From [Clostridium] saccharolyticum WM1 (GTDB lineage: Bacteria; Bacillota; Clostridia; Lachnospirales; Lachnospiraceae): DNA of 64,000 nucleotides. The position numbers and the translations under genes are program-made. The DNA lies in NCBI RefSeq assembly GCF_000144625.1, contig NC_014376.1, positions 3,348,001-3,412,000 of the forward strand, given 5' to 3'. Positions 8,903-16,745 of the stretch are shown here, piece after piece. The notes below the pieces were generated by a model that saw only the letters and a list, made by a program, of their open reading frames with translations, searched no databases and was not told the DNA's origin. Position 1 is the stretch's first letter; each line of letters begins with the position of its first letter.

Positions 8903-8988
8903 GGAAGCGTATCGAAGTGGTCATAACGAGCCGCACTCGAAATGCGGTAGTCCGCAAGGGCTCGTGGGTTCGAATCCCACCGCTTCCG
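8903..8988 (+). tRNA. tRNA-Ser (anticodon CGA)
   Basis: An 86-base class II tRNA. The acceptor stem GGAAGCG pairs with CGCTTCC followed by discriminator G. The anticodon stem GCCGCA/TGCGGT closes loop CTCGAAA (anticodon CGA). A long variable arm (GTCCGC AAG GGCTC) and T-arm GTGGG TTCGAAT CCCAC are present. The 3' CCA is not encoded. Mobile-element genes start immediately downstream, so the 3' end is a likely integration target. Confidence 0.95.
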
Positions 8989-9046
8989 TCAGAAGATTAG
9001 GTCAAAATAGATACAGGGCTGAAAAAGCCAGTGTTTATGCGGCCTG

Positions 9047-9085
9047 ACGAGGGTTTTGAATGAAAAAATCAAGACCCTCGTTTTT
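9047..9085 (+). terminator. Terminator just inside the presumed ICE left end
   Basis: ACGAGGGT...ACCCTCGT with TTTGA/TCAAG extension and a T-run. The rest of 8989-9272 holds no gene. Further short GC-rich repeats there (for example AAGCGGCTGTGTT/AACACAGCCGCTTTTTT, about 9195-9239) form another hairpin. Confidence 0.65.
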
Positions 9086-9272
9086 CATAGATGCACCCTG
9101 CTTTTTAACAAGAAAGCGGGGTGTTTCTTGTTTTTGACCGGAATCAGTCCGGTAAACAATTTCATAAAGCCAATACCCTACAGGGCAATTTTGAAGCGGC
9201 TGTGTTCTTCGTAACTGAAAAACACAGCCGCTTTTTTTGCGCCCAAAATCAAAAAGAAAGGATGAATGCACC

Positions 9273-9791
9273 ATGAAAAACGAACTGAAAACCCTGCGGT
9301 TGTTCAGCCCTCTCTTCCCGCACATCTACAGGAGAAACGAATGGGGCGATTATGAAAACGAGTCGGAGGATCTGGATGCTTCCGAGCTTTTAGAATACGA
9401 AGATGTCATTCTTGACCGTATCGAAAAAGAAAAGCTGCCCGATGAGGGTGAGCGTGGTCTCGCCGTTTACCTCAATGATGATCTCAGTCAGAAGGTACAC
9501 AGCATCAATCCTACCGTAGAGGAATGGAACGGCGAGCTGTGGGGCGTGACCGAGGTGCAAACTCATGGCACGCTTTCCCCCTCTGAGCTTGCGGAGCTTA
9601 CCGAATGGCTCTCTTCTCAATTTAGTGATGGCTGGGGCGAGGGGATGGAGCAGCGGGAAATCAAGGTGGATGACGGTGAACTGTATCTTAGCTTTTGGGA
9701 TAGTAGTGACCGCTTCTTTATCAAGCCGGAGGATGAGCTGAAAGGCAGCCAATCCTTCGGCTTTGGCATGACGATGGGAGGAATGAGGTAA
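9273..9791 (+). CDS. Conserved ICE hypothetical protein, acidic
   Basis: 172 residues, strongly acidic (clusters such as ENESEDLDASELLEYED), no signal peptide or membrane segment. First gene of the element after the tRNA. ATG at 9273 is chosen for its AAAGGATG-type site; the longer in-frame start lacks one. The stop overlaps the next start by one base, so the two are coupled. I do not recognise a functional family. Proteins of this kind occur at the leading end of Clostridia ICEs, and the acidic, DNA-mimic-like composition could fit an anti-defence role, but that is speculation. Confidence 0.7.
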   Translation: MKNELKTLRLFSPLFPHIYRRNEWGDYENESEDLDASELLEYEDVILDRIEKEKLPDEGERGLAVYLNDDLSQKVHSINPTVEEWNGELWGVTEVQTHGTLSPSELAELTEWLSSQFSDGWGEGMEQREIKVDDGELYLSFWDSSDRFFIKPEDELKGSQSFGFGMTMGGMR

Positions 9792-10381
9792 TGCCAAATC
9801 ATGTAACCAACATTTTAAGAGTATCCGGCGATCAGGAACAGATAAGGGCAATGTTTGAGGCCATCAAGGATGATAAGATCGGCCTCGGCAGCATTGACTT
9901 CAACAAGGTCATTCCGATGCCTGAGCATATCTTTCGTGGAAATCTCGGTATGGCCGAGCGTGAAAAGTACGGAAAAGACAACTGGTACGATTGGTCGATT
10001 TCCAATTGGGGAACCAAATGGAACAGCTACGGCTACGATACTGTCTATACCCCAAAGGAATTTGACGGGGAGCATATCAAATTTCAGACCGCATGGAGCT
10101 ATCCCGATCCGCTCATTGTGGCACTGTCAAAACAATATCCTAATCTCCAATTTGAAGTCATATGGGCAGACGAGGACTTCGGGTACAACACAGGGAAAAA
10201 GGAATACGAAAACGGCGAGGAAACATTCTGTCATGTCCCGCCCGGTGGTTCCAAAGAAGCACTGGAGCTGGCCTCCGAGGTTCACGGCTTAAACCTCTCA
10301 GAGATTGGCTATTTGCTTAACGAGGAAACCGGCGAATACGAATTCTGTAATCCAGACGAGTCGATGTCACTGAAAATGTAG
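9791..10381 (+). CDS. Api92/YubB-like ferredoxin-fold protein
   Basis: 196 residues beginning MPNHVTNIL, the characteristic opening of the Api92/YubB (DUF1281) family found on phages and plasmids. It has conserved aromatic segments (WYDWSISNWGTKW, FQTAWSYPDP). Cytosolic, function unknown. Translationally coupled to the preceding gene through a one-base overlap. Family call from motif recall. Confidence 0.75.
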   Translation: MPNHVTNILRVSGDQEQIRAMFEAIKDDKIGLGSIDFNKVIPMPEHIFRGNLGMAEREKYGKDNWYDWSISNWGTKWNSYGYDTVYTPKEFDGEHIKFQTAWSYPDPLIVALSKQYPNLQFEVIWADEDFGYNTGKKEYENGEETFCHVPPGGSKEALELASEVHGLNLSEIGYLLNEETGEYEFCNPDESMSLKM

Positions 10382-10422
10382 TGATCATCGGCTCTTCTCT
10401 TTTTAGGGGGAGGTGATGGAAT

Positions 10423-11388
10423 ATCAATAGCTTTATCAGCTGGGTGGGCGGCAAGAAAGCCCTCCGCAATATCATTTACCGGCTCTTCCCTAAGGACTTC
10501 GGCAGATATATCGAAGTCTTTGGCGGTGGGGGCTGGGTGTTGTTCGGCAGGCCGCCGGACTGCAAGGGCATGGAGGTCTACAACGACTTTAACGGCAACC
10601 TGACCAACCTGTTCTACTGCGTAAAAAACAGGACGCTGGCATTTCTCAAGGAGCTGGGCTTTCTGCCCCTCAACTCCCGGCATGAATTCAATGTATTGCG
10701 CCGGTTCTTTGAGAAAGGCGAATTCGATAATGAATATCTTGGAAAAGAACTGGATCTGGCACAGCAGAATCTCCCGCCGCCTGAGTTTGAGGAAATCAAG
10801 GCCATTCTTATGGAACAGGCCGAACCAAGTGATGTGTGGAGAGCGGCAGCATTTTTCAAGCTCATCCGCTACAGCTACGGTAGCGGCTGCACCTCCTACG
10901 GCTGCCAGCCCTTTGACATTCGAAAGGTGTTCGCCGCAATATGGCAGGCATCGAGGCGGCTTGCGGATACCGTGGTGGAAAACAAAGACTTTGAGGCATT
11001 GATCCGGCAGTACGACCGGGACGATGCCTTTTTTTATTGCGATCCGCCCTACTATATGACCGAGGGTCACTATGCGGTGGAATTCCTGAAAACCGACCAT
11101 CAGCGGCTCCGGGATACGCTGGCACGCTGCAAGGGCAAATGGATGGTCAGCTATAACGATTGCGATTTCATCCGGGGGCTGTATCAGGAGTACACCATCA
11201 CCCCTGTTACCCGCCTGAGCAATCTGGCGCAGCGGTATGAGGGCGGCTGCGAATACCCGGAGGTCATCATTACCAACTACGATCCCAAGGAGCGGGAAAA
11301 TTCCTCATGTCAGTTAAACTTATTTGATTATGGAATCAGCATGGATGAGGACAATTCCTCGGAATACAGGATCGACCAAGAAAATTAA
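10423..11388 (+). CDS. D12-class (Dam-like) DNA adenine N6-methyltransferase, possible AUC start
   Basis: Methylates adenine N6 in DNA. Seen: the SAM-binding FxGGGG motif (EVFGGGGWVLF), catalytic DPPY box (FYCDPPYY), and late motif WMVSYNDC. The typical family start reads M-NSFISWVGGKK. Here the codon before NSFISW is ATC at 10423, with GGGGAGGTGA about 7 bases upstream, and the frame is closed 9 bases earlier. The first conventional start is GTG at 10444, which would cut into the SWVGGKK substrate motif. No restriction enzyme is adjacent, so it is an orphan methylase, commonly used by mobile elements to evade host restriction or mark their DNA. Confidence 0.88.
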   Translation: MNSFISWVGGKKALRNIIYRLFPKDFGRYIEVFGGGGWVLFGRPPDCKGMEVYNDFNGNLTNLFYCVKNRTLAFLKELGFLPLNSRHEFNVLRRFFEKGEFDNEYLGKELDLAQQNLPPPEFEEIKAILMEQAEPSDVWRAAAFFKLIRYSYGSGCTSYGCQPFDIRKVFAAIWQASRRLADTVVENKDFEALIRQYDRDDAFFYCDPPYYMTEGHYAVEFLKTDHQRLRDTLARCKGKWMVSYNDCDFIRGLYQEYTITPVTRLSNLAQRYEGGCEYPEVIITNYDPKERENSSCQLNLFDYGISMDEDNSSEYRIDQEN

Positions 11389-11415
11389 AGGAGGCTTATG
11401 CTATGAAAATCATTG

Positions 11416-12197
11416 AAGTCAAGACCACCCGTAAAACGGGTGGCTTGTGAAAAGGGTATAACCCTTTGATACTAGGCCAGCGTCTCAAGGCGCTGGCTTT
11501 CACTTCGTTCAAGCCACTATGCTTTTGACTCGTCGCCGCCCCTGAAGGGGCCTTTGTAATACCGACTAACCCTTAAAAGGGTCCTCGTATTCTTTTACAC
11601 TTAGTTTATCTTGCATAATATCCGCTTTTTCCTGCTCCTGTATATATTTTCGGATGGTGTCCTCATTTAGTCCTACTGTGCTTACATAGTATCCTTCCGA
11701 CCAAAAATGTCGGTTTCCGAATTTATACTTTAGGTTTGCGTGGCGATCAAACATCATAAGGGCGGATTTGCCTTTTAGATAACCCATAAAACTGGATATG
11801 CTAATTTTAGGCGGAATACTTACCAGCATATGTACATGATCCGGCATAATATGGCCTTCTAAGATTTGGACCCCCTTATAATTACATAGTTGCTTCAAGA
11901 CTTCTCTCAAATCTTCCTTGTATTGATTATAAATTACTTTTCGTCTATACTTAGGTGTGAAGACGATATGATATTTGCACATCCATTTCGTGTGTGCCAG
12001 TTCATTGGCTTTCTTCGCCATTGAAATCACCTTTCCTTTCTCTAATAGTGGCTTGGACACCTCTATTATAATCGGAAAGGTGATTTTTTGTATAACTTAC
12101 TGACTCGCACCCGCATAGCGGGTGGTTTATTATTTCACATGGATTCATTTCTCTTAAAGAGAAACTCACCCATGTTCAACAGGCTAAAGCCCATAAC
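11416..12197 (-). mobile_element. IS200/IS605-family element, copy 1
   Basis: 782 bp, almost identical to the copy at 58722-59503 (I see one T/C difference, silent in tnpA). Its ends carry subterminal hairpins (ACCACCCG...CGGGTGG; CCCGC ATA GCGGG). There is no target duplication, as expected for Y1 transposases. It interrupts the AbrB-like gene. Ends are set where the two copies stop matching, so they may be off by 1-2 bases. Confidence 0.88.
11566..12021 (-). CDS. tnpA: IS200 transposase TnpA (Y1 HUH)
   Basis: 151 residues. Single-strand 'peel and paste' transposase. Seen: HUH motif DHVHM and the catalytic Tyr in IRKYIQEQE, with the typical opening KWMCKYHIVFTPKYRRK. ATG at 12021 with AAAGGTGAT is chosen over an upstream in-frame ATG at 12060 because it gives the normal family length. 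No TnpB partner, so the IS200 subgroup. Confidence 0.95.
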   Translation of the reverse strand: MAKKANELAHTKWMCKYHIVFTPKYRRKVIYNQYKEDLREVLKQLCNYKGVQILEGHIMPDHVHMLVSIPPKISISSFMGYLKGKSALMMFDRHANLKYKFGNRHFWSEGYYVSTVGLNEDTIRKYIQEQEKADIMQDKLSVKEYEDPFKG

Positions 12198-12601
12198 CAA
12201 GGGCAGGATTGCCGAGGACGGCAGCATCACCCTGCCGCCCGGTGTTTTGGAAACCATGTGCGTCACCGCTGGGGATACCGTGCATCTGGCGTATCTGTCC
12301 CATCACCCGGTGAAGCAGATTAACAGCTACGGTGAGTTTTTTCTCACCAAGGATGGCATCGACCATGTCAACGAGCCGGTGGAAGCGCCGGAATCCGCAG
12401 AGCTGTCGGTACCCCATGCGCTTTTGGAGGCGGCAGGCATTCCGCTGGATGACAATCTGGATATCCGCTGCGAGGACGGTGCCATCATCATCGGCAGCGC
12501 CGATCCCTTAAAGCAGCTGCCGCCCCAGCTCATGGAGCTGTTCGACAGCCTCGGCATGAGCCACGATACCATCCGCTGTGTGCTGGAGGGAGGTGTGGAG
12601 G

Positions 12602-12886
12602 ATGAATAAGAAGCCCCTCTACAAACTCATTGACGGCAAAGGCCGGGTGCTGATTCCCAAGGAGCTGCGCACCGCCAGCGGCATGGATTACGGCGATATT
12701 GTGCGGCTCGGCTTGTCAAACGGTACGGTCAGCGTACAAAAGGTGGATATCATCGAAATCGGCGACCAGTCCCCGGAGGCGGTGGAGGCCTATGTCCGTG
12801 CTGCTTTCAAGACCATGCCGGATGATACAAGGCTCTCCCTCATTTCCGACCTGACCGCCCTGCTGCAGCAGAAAAAGGAGGTCTGA
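12602..12886 (+). CDS. AbrB-family transcriptional regulator
   Basis: 94 residues with an AbrB/MazE-like domain (LIDGKGRVLIPKELRTASGMDYGDIVRLGLSNGTV) at residues 8-45 and a helical tail. Start overlaps the stop of the preceding AbrB-like gene; GGAGGTGTGGAGG precedes it. It binds DNA as a dimer in the family. Probably an element regulator, left without an intact partner by the IS200 insertion upstream. Confidence 0.85.
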   Translation: MNKKPLYKLIDGKGRVLIPKELRTASGMDYGDIVRLGLSNGTVSVQKVDIIEIGDQSPEAVEAYVRAAFKTMPDDTRLSLISDLTALLQQKKEV

Positions 12887-12889
12887 CGG

Positions 12890-13450
12890 ATGGAAAGAAG
12901 ATCGACATATACAGCAGCAGACTGTTCGGCAACCGGCTTGGGCTGCAATATTCAGGGAAAGGTTGTCGTGTTGAGCCACGATAACCCTGAACGACAGCTG
13001 TATTTCTGCCTCTGCGGAAACGGAGCCGGTGCCAACCCCAGCGGCTCTGCTGTCTTTTTGGTGTCCCTGCGTACCGGAGAGTTTGCCCTGAAAAACCGCA
13101 GCGAGGTCATCGGCATTTTGAAGCCGGAGCTTCTGCCGGACAGCGCCAAACTGCAGCTCTCCCAAATCAGGCCGGTGGGCGCATTGGATTTGAAGAATCA
13201 TGAGCCGAAATACAGCGGCTACAGCTTTCTGCCCGATGGCCGTTATGCTTCCGGCGTATGGCTTTGCACCGAGCAGGAGGCGCTTGATTATGTGGAGATG
13301 CAGAAGACCTACCAGCACCGCATCATGCTCTGCGATCGGGATGACTTCTGTGTGCTGGAGCTACAGGATGGTAAGCTCATTCATCCCACAGAGAAAGAAA
13401 TAGAAGCCCTTCAACAGAATTCTCAGGATGGAGGCATGACCATGACATAA
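12890..13450 (+). CDS. ICE-conserved hypothetical protein
   Basis: 186 residues, soluble, rich in Leu/Ser, with several Cys (CNIQG, YFCLCGNGAG). Starts 3 bases after the AbrB-like stop, with AAGGAGG in the previous gene's end. I do not recognise a domain. Its place in the leading operon suggests an accessory role in the element. Confidence 0.6.
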   Translation: MERRSTYTAADCSATGLGCNIQGKVVVLSHDNPERQLYFCLCGNGAGANPSGSAVFLVSLRTGEFALKNRSEVIGILKPELLPDSAKLQLSQIRPVGALDLKNHEPKYSGYSFLPDGRYASGVWLCTEQEALDYVEMQKTYQHRIMLCDRDDFCVLELQDGKLIHPTEKEIEALQQNSQDGGMTMT

Positions 13451-13463
13451 AGGAGGTAACCTC

Positions 13464-14012
13464 ATGCGAAATATCCGGATGGAAAAAGACATTATTCTGT
13501 ACTACAACAACCCTGCCGGGTATGTCAGCGGCGGCAAGGCGGTGGTTGACCCCCTCTTTCAGTCGGAGGAACTGAATGCCTTTCTCAGCCGCCAAAAGGA
13601 TATCGGCGAGGTGAAGTGGACGGACGGTGTATATGACCGCCTTGTCAATGGCCAGCGAGATACTCAAGAACTCACGCTGCTGAAAAGCTGCCGGGTATGG
13701 CAGCTAAAGCCCGAATCAGATCTCCGGATGCGCTTCATCAGCCTTGCGAATTTTTGTAAGGAGTTCGGAGAACCACAAATATCCGATTATCAAACCGTCT
13801 ATGATGGAGAGGTGGAAACCAACGATCTGGAGGCGCTGTACACCAAATTCAATGTAGACCATCCTCCCGGCTATGCGGGGCATTCCCTGTCCATGTCGGA
13901 TGTGCTGGAGCTGTACGATGAAAACGGCAGCAGCTTCTTCTACTGTGACCGCTTCGGATTTCAAGAAATCGGCTTCATGCCACCAGAACAGACACAGACC
14001 ATGCAGCTCTAA
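13464..14012 (+). CDS. YodL-domain protein
   Basis: 182 residues. The C-terminal 75 residues match the YodL domain as seen in other ICE proteins: YQTVYDGE, then a KFNVDHPPGYAGHSLSMSDV box and a closing YCDRFGFQEIGF. YodL domains occur in Clostridia conjugative elements, often fused to antirestriction or LPD modules; biochemical function unknown. AAAGGAGG 8 bases before the ATG. Short non-coding spacer to the SpoVG-like gene. Confidence 0.75.
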   Translation: MRNIRMEKDIILYYNNPAGYVSGGKAVVDPLFQSEELNAFLSRQKDIGEVKWTDGVYDRLVNGQRDTQELTLLKSCRVWQLKPESDLRMRFISLANFCKEFGEPQISDYQTVYDGEVETNDLEALYTKFNVDHPPGYAGHSLSMSDVLELYDENGSSFFYCDRFGFQEIGFMPPEQTQTMQL

Positions 14013-14057
14013 AGGGGCTGTTTTTTTATTGCCAAAATGCGAAAGGAGAAAGAAATC

Positions 14058-14399
14058 ATGCCTGATGTAGAAGTAAAAATCAATTCCATGTACCCGCCCG
14101 GAGCCAGCGGTGGCATCCGTGCCTACGCTTCGGCAACGGTGGACGGCTGCCTCGGTATCCGGGGCATCAAGGTAGTAGAGGGAGGCCGTGACGGTCTCTT
14201 TGTTTCCATGCCAAGCCGTAAGACAGAAAACGGCTACAAAGAAATCTGCTTCCCGGTGACCAAAGAGTTCCGGGAGCAGCTCCATAAGGCGGTGCTGGAC
14301 AGCTACCAGCAGGCCGTAGCCATGAATCAAGCCCCGGCGCAGCCGCAGGAAACCGCACCGGAGCAGTCCCAGCCGACCATGCAGATGGGCGGGATGTAA
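14058..14399 (+). CDS. SpoVG-like protein
   Basis: 113 residues. The SpoVG core is recognisable (EVKINSMYPPG, IKVVEGGRDGLFVSMPSRK, a YKEICFPVTKEFREQL segment), followed by a Gln/Pro-rich tail ending in MQMGGM. SpoVG proteins bind DNA or RNA and modulate gene expression. ATG at 14058 with AAAGGAG site. It stands directly before the Tad-pilus genes and may regulate them; that is inference from position. Confidence 0.8.
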   Translation: MPDVEVKINSMYPPGASGGIRAYASATVDGCLGIRGIKVVEGGRDGLFVSMPSRKTENGYKEICFPVTKEFREQLHKAVLDSYQQAVAMNQAPAQPQETAPEQSQPTMQMGGM

Positions 14400-14441
14400 G
14401 AATTCTATCAACCCAACAAAAAAATTTGGAGGTAAAACACC

Positions 14442-14672
14442 ATGAAAAAAATGATCAACAAGGTAACTCATAAGGCCAATATGCTGGCAATTAAGGCAAA
14501 AATGGCGCTCACCAACAACCACGCCGAGGGCTTCGTGGATACCGCCATCAAGATTTTAATGGCGGTTGTCATCGGTGCTTTGGTGCTGGCCGGATTGTAT
14601 ATGCTCTTTGACAAAACCGTGCTGCCTACCCTCGTACAGCGCATTAAGGATATGTTCAACTATGCCGGATAG
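14442..14672 (+). CDS. Flp/Tad-type major prepilin (ICE-encoded)
   Basis: 76 residues: a basic 30-residue leader ending NNHAEG, then a hydrophobic helix FVDTAIKILMAVVIGALVLA and a short tail. Predicted prepilin cleavage is after Gly30, leaving Phe as residue 1. Glu at +5, usual in Flp pilins, is absent (Ala). A prepilin peptidase gene overlaps its 3' end by 11 bases. Length and organisation match Flp pilins (50-80 residues). Expected product: small pilin in the membrane, assembled outward by CpaF/TadB/TadC. Confidence 0.75.
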   Translation: MKKMINKVTHKANMLAIKAKMALTNNHAEGFVDTAIKILMAVVIGALVLAGLYMLFDKTVLPTLVQRIKDMFNYAG

Positions 14673-15081
14673 GCTGGCCGCTGTGCAGGCGGTCATTTTT
14701 ATTGCCCTGCTGTGTGCGGCATCGGTAACGGACTTGACAAAACGTATTGTTCCAAACTGGCTCTGTCTTGGAATCGCAGGTGTTTCCATAATCGGATTTA
14801 CACCGGTCAAGCTGCTGGGAATCCTGATTGCTCTGCCGTTCCTACTGGCCGCCGTGTTCTTTGGCGGCATGGGCGGCGGCGACATCAAGCTGATGGCAGC
14901 CTGTGGCCTTGTGCTGGGGCTGACGAAAGGACTGCTTGCGGCAATGGCCGGACTCAGCCTGCTGCTCATTTATGTGGGCATATACCGAATTGTGTGTAAG
15001 GTGCAAAGGCGGGAGGCAAAAAAAGCCTTCCCCCTTGCGCCTTTTTTATCGGCGGGATGTCTGCTCGCCTATTTCATTTAA
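14662..15081 (+). CDS. Prepilin peptidase, A24 family (TadV/CpaA)
   Basis: 139 residues, an integral membrane aspartic protease with about four helices. Seen: catalytic Asp24 in SVTDLTKRIVPN and Asp74 in the GGGDIK box (the second Asp of the GxGD class). It lacks the N-terminal methylase domain, as TadV/CpaA do. ATG at 14662 overlaps the pilin gene. Expected to cut the leaders of the pilin at 14442 and the pseudopilins at 19908 and 20300. Confidence 0.9.
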   Translation: MPDRLAAVQAVIFIALLCAASVTDLTKRIVPNWLCLGIAGVSIIGFTPVKLLGILIALPFLLAAVFFGGMGGGDIKLMAACGLVLGLTKGLLAAMAGLSLLLIYVGIYRIVCKVQRREAKKAFPLAPFLSAGCLLAYFI

Positions 15082-15095
15082 GGAGGACTTAAGCT

Positions 15096-15929
15096 ATGAG
15101 CTTTTTCAAGAATAGAACGGTCATCGGCGTGATCTGCATTGTGCTGTCGCTTCTGATCTGCTTTGCAATCACGCCGCTGTTCAACCAAAGCATCACCCAG
15201 AAAACCGAGATTGTAAGGGTGACCAAGCCCATTAAAATCGGAGAAACCATCACCAAGGACATGGTGCAGACCGTGGAGGTGGGCGGCTACAATCTGCCGG
15301 AGGATGTGGTCAGGCATACGGACACCGTCATCGGTAAATTTGCCTCCGCCGACTTAGCACCGGGAGATTACATCATCGCCTCCAAAATCGCCGATGCCCC
15401 TGCTGCGGAAAACGCCTACCTCTATAACCTGACCGGAGAAAAACAGGCCATTTCCGTATCGGTCAAGAGCTTTGCCGCAGGGCTGTCCGGTAAGCTGATC
15501 TCAGGGGATATCGTGTCCATAGTTGCCCCGGATTACAAAAAGCAGGGCGTGACGGTCATCCCGCCTGAGCTGCAGTATGTGGAGGTCATCGCCGTCACCG
15601 CAGACAGCGGCTACGATGCCAACCAGCAGAACGGGAAATCTAATCCGTCTTCGGAGCAGGCAGATGCGGATGAAAAGGAGCTGCCTGCCACCGTCACTTT
15701 GCTGGTCACACCGGAGCAGAGCAAAATCCTTGCCGAACTGGAAGCGAACGGTACCCTCCATGTGTCCCTTGTTTACCGTGGCAGCAAGGAAAATGCTGCG
15801 AAGTTTACTGAGGCACAGGACTCGGTGCTTTCCAAGCTGTATCCGGAGGAAATGGAATCTCAGGAAAGCGAGGATGCCAGTCAGCCGGAAACGCCTGCAA
15901 AACCACCGGTGGAAAGCGGGGCTGAGTAA
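15096..15929 (+). CDS. Flp pilus assembly protein CpaB/RcpC-like
   Basis: 277 residues. N-terminal transmembrane helix (TVIGVICIVLSLLICFAI), then an SAF domain (RVTKPIKIGETITKDMVQ..., LAPGDYIIASKI) and a second beta-rich RcpC-like region, ending in an acidic Pro-rich tail. In Gram-negative Tad systems CpaB helps the outer-membrane secretin; here, with no outer membrane, it may shape the wall-spanning channel. Follows the peptidase with AGGAGG spacing and abuts the CpaE-like gene. Confidence 0.88.
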   Translation: MSFFKNRTVIGVICIVLSLLICFAITPLFNQSITQKTEIVRVTKPIKIGETITKDMVQTVEVGGYNLPEDVVRHTDTVIGKFASADLAPGDYIIASKIADAPAAENAYLYNLTGEKQAISVSVKSFAAGLSGKLISGDIVSIVAPDYKKQGVTVIPPELQYVEVIAVTADSGYDANQQNGKSNPSSEQADADEKELPATVTLLVTPEQSKILAELEANGTLHVSLVYRGSKENAAKFTEAQDSVLSKLYPEEMESQESEDASQPETPAKPPVESGAE

Positions 15930-16745
15930 ATGCTGAACTTCAAAAAAGGCGGCCTGTTCAGCCGCAAGAACAATTCTGAGTTACAGGAGACAGAACCGGA
16001 TAAAGGCGTACAGGTACTGGCGGTTTGGGGCAGCCCCGGCTGCGGCAAAACCACGGTGGCGGTGAAGTTGGCGAAATATCTGGCAGACAGAAAAAAGAAT
16101 GTGGTACTGCTGCTCTGTGACTGCACCACACCAATGCTTCCCTGCATCTGTCCGCCCGGTGATTTGGAGGGAAATCATTCCCTCGGCAGTATTCTGGCCG
16201 CCAATTCTATCACCGAATCGCTGGTGAAAAACAACTGCAATACCCATAAGCGCATGAGTCATCTGGCGGTCATCGGACTACAAAAGGGCGAAAACGAAAA
16301 CTACTTCCCTCCAGTGGATGAAAAGCTGCTCCGGGAGCTGATCGAAGTGCTACGTGATATGGATAGTCACATCATCATCGACTGCGGCAGCGCCATCTAT
16401 TTTGACGAGCTGTCCACCATCGCCATTCTGGAGGCCGATGCGGTGCTGCGGCTCATAGGCTGCGATCTGAAATCGGTGAGTTATCTGTCCAGCCAGCAGG
16501 AATATCTGCGTATGGCAGGCTTTGACTTTGACAAACTGTACAAGGCGGTTAGCAATGTAAAATCCAACGAAGCCAGCCAGAACATGGAGCAGGTGCTGGG
16601 CAGCGCTGTGTTTACCCTTCCGCACTCCCCGGAGCTGGAGGCTCAAGTGCTGGCCGGGAATCTATTCGCAGATTTGTCCCTGAAAGACAGCCGGGGCTTC
16701 CGAAAAGAGATACAGAAAATCTCTGAGGAGGTGTTCGGCGTATGA
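15930..16745 (+). CDS. CpaE/TadZ-like P-loop ATPase
   Basis: 271 residues. Walker A WGSPGCGKTT (residues 33-42), then DCTTP as a deviant Walker A' region and IIDCGS as Walker B. The MinD/ParA superfamily normally has a signature Lys in KGGxGKT, which is not present here. In Tad systems TadZ/CpaE positions the pilus machine at the membrane. There is no N-terminal receiver domain, so it is a minimal form. Start codon follows the CpaB stop directly and its end overlaps cpaF (ATGA). Confidence 0.82.
   Translation: MLNFKKGGLFSRKNNSELQETEPDKGVQVLAVWGSPGCGKTTVAVKLAKYLADRKKNVVLLLCDCTTPMLPCICPPGDLEGNHSLGSILAANSITESLVKNNCNTHKRMSHLAVIGLQKGENENYFPPVDEKLLRELIEVLRDMDSHIIIDCGSAIYFDELSTIAILEADAVLRLIGCDLKSVSYLSSQQEYLRMAGFDFDKLYKAVSNVKSNEASQNMEQVLGSAVFTLPHSPELEAQVLAGNLFADLSLKDSRGFRKEIQKISEEVFGV

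Larger units (their letters stand above)
11403..12609 (+). pseudogene. AbrB-like protein gene split by IS200
   Basis: The 5' piece is ATGAAAATCATTGA at 11403-11415/6 with an AAAGGAGG site. The rest resumes at 12198 after the insertion sequence. Removing the 782-bp element restores a continuous frame reading MKIIDKGRIAEDGSITLPPG. The protein (about 140 residues) seems to hold two swapped-hairpin AbrB/SpoVT-like domains and would be a DNA-binding regulator. The 3' part stays open into the IS end, so a hybrid protein could start in the IS at ATG 12172 or 12088, without a good ribosome site. The 3' end overlaps the next AbrB-like gene. Confidence 0.8.

Noticed and set aside
10309..11100. 263-codon minus-strand frame
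   Set aside because: Antisense to the D12 methyltransferase, whose catalytic motifs are clear.
13716..14522. 268-codon minus-strand frame
   Set aside because: Antisense to the YodL-domain, SpoVG-like and pilin genes, which have clear families or ribosome sites; His/Leu/Gly bias of a shadow frame.
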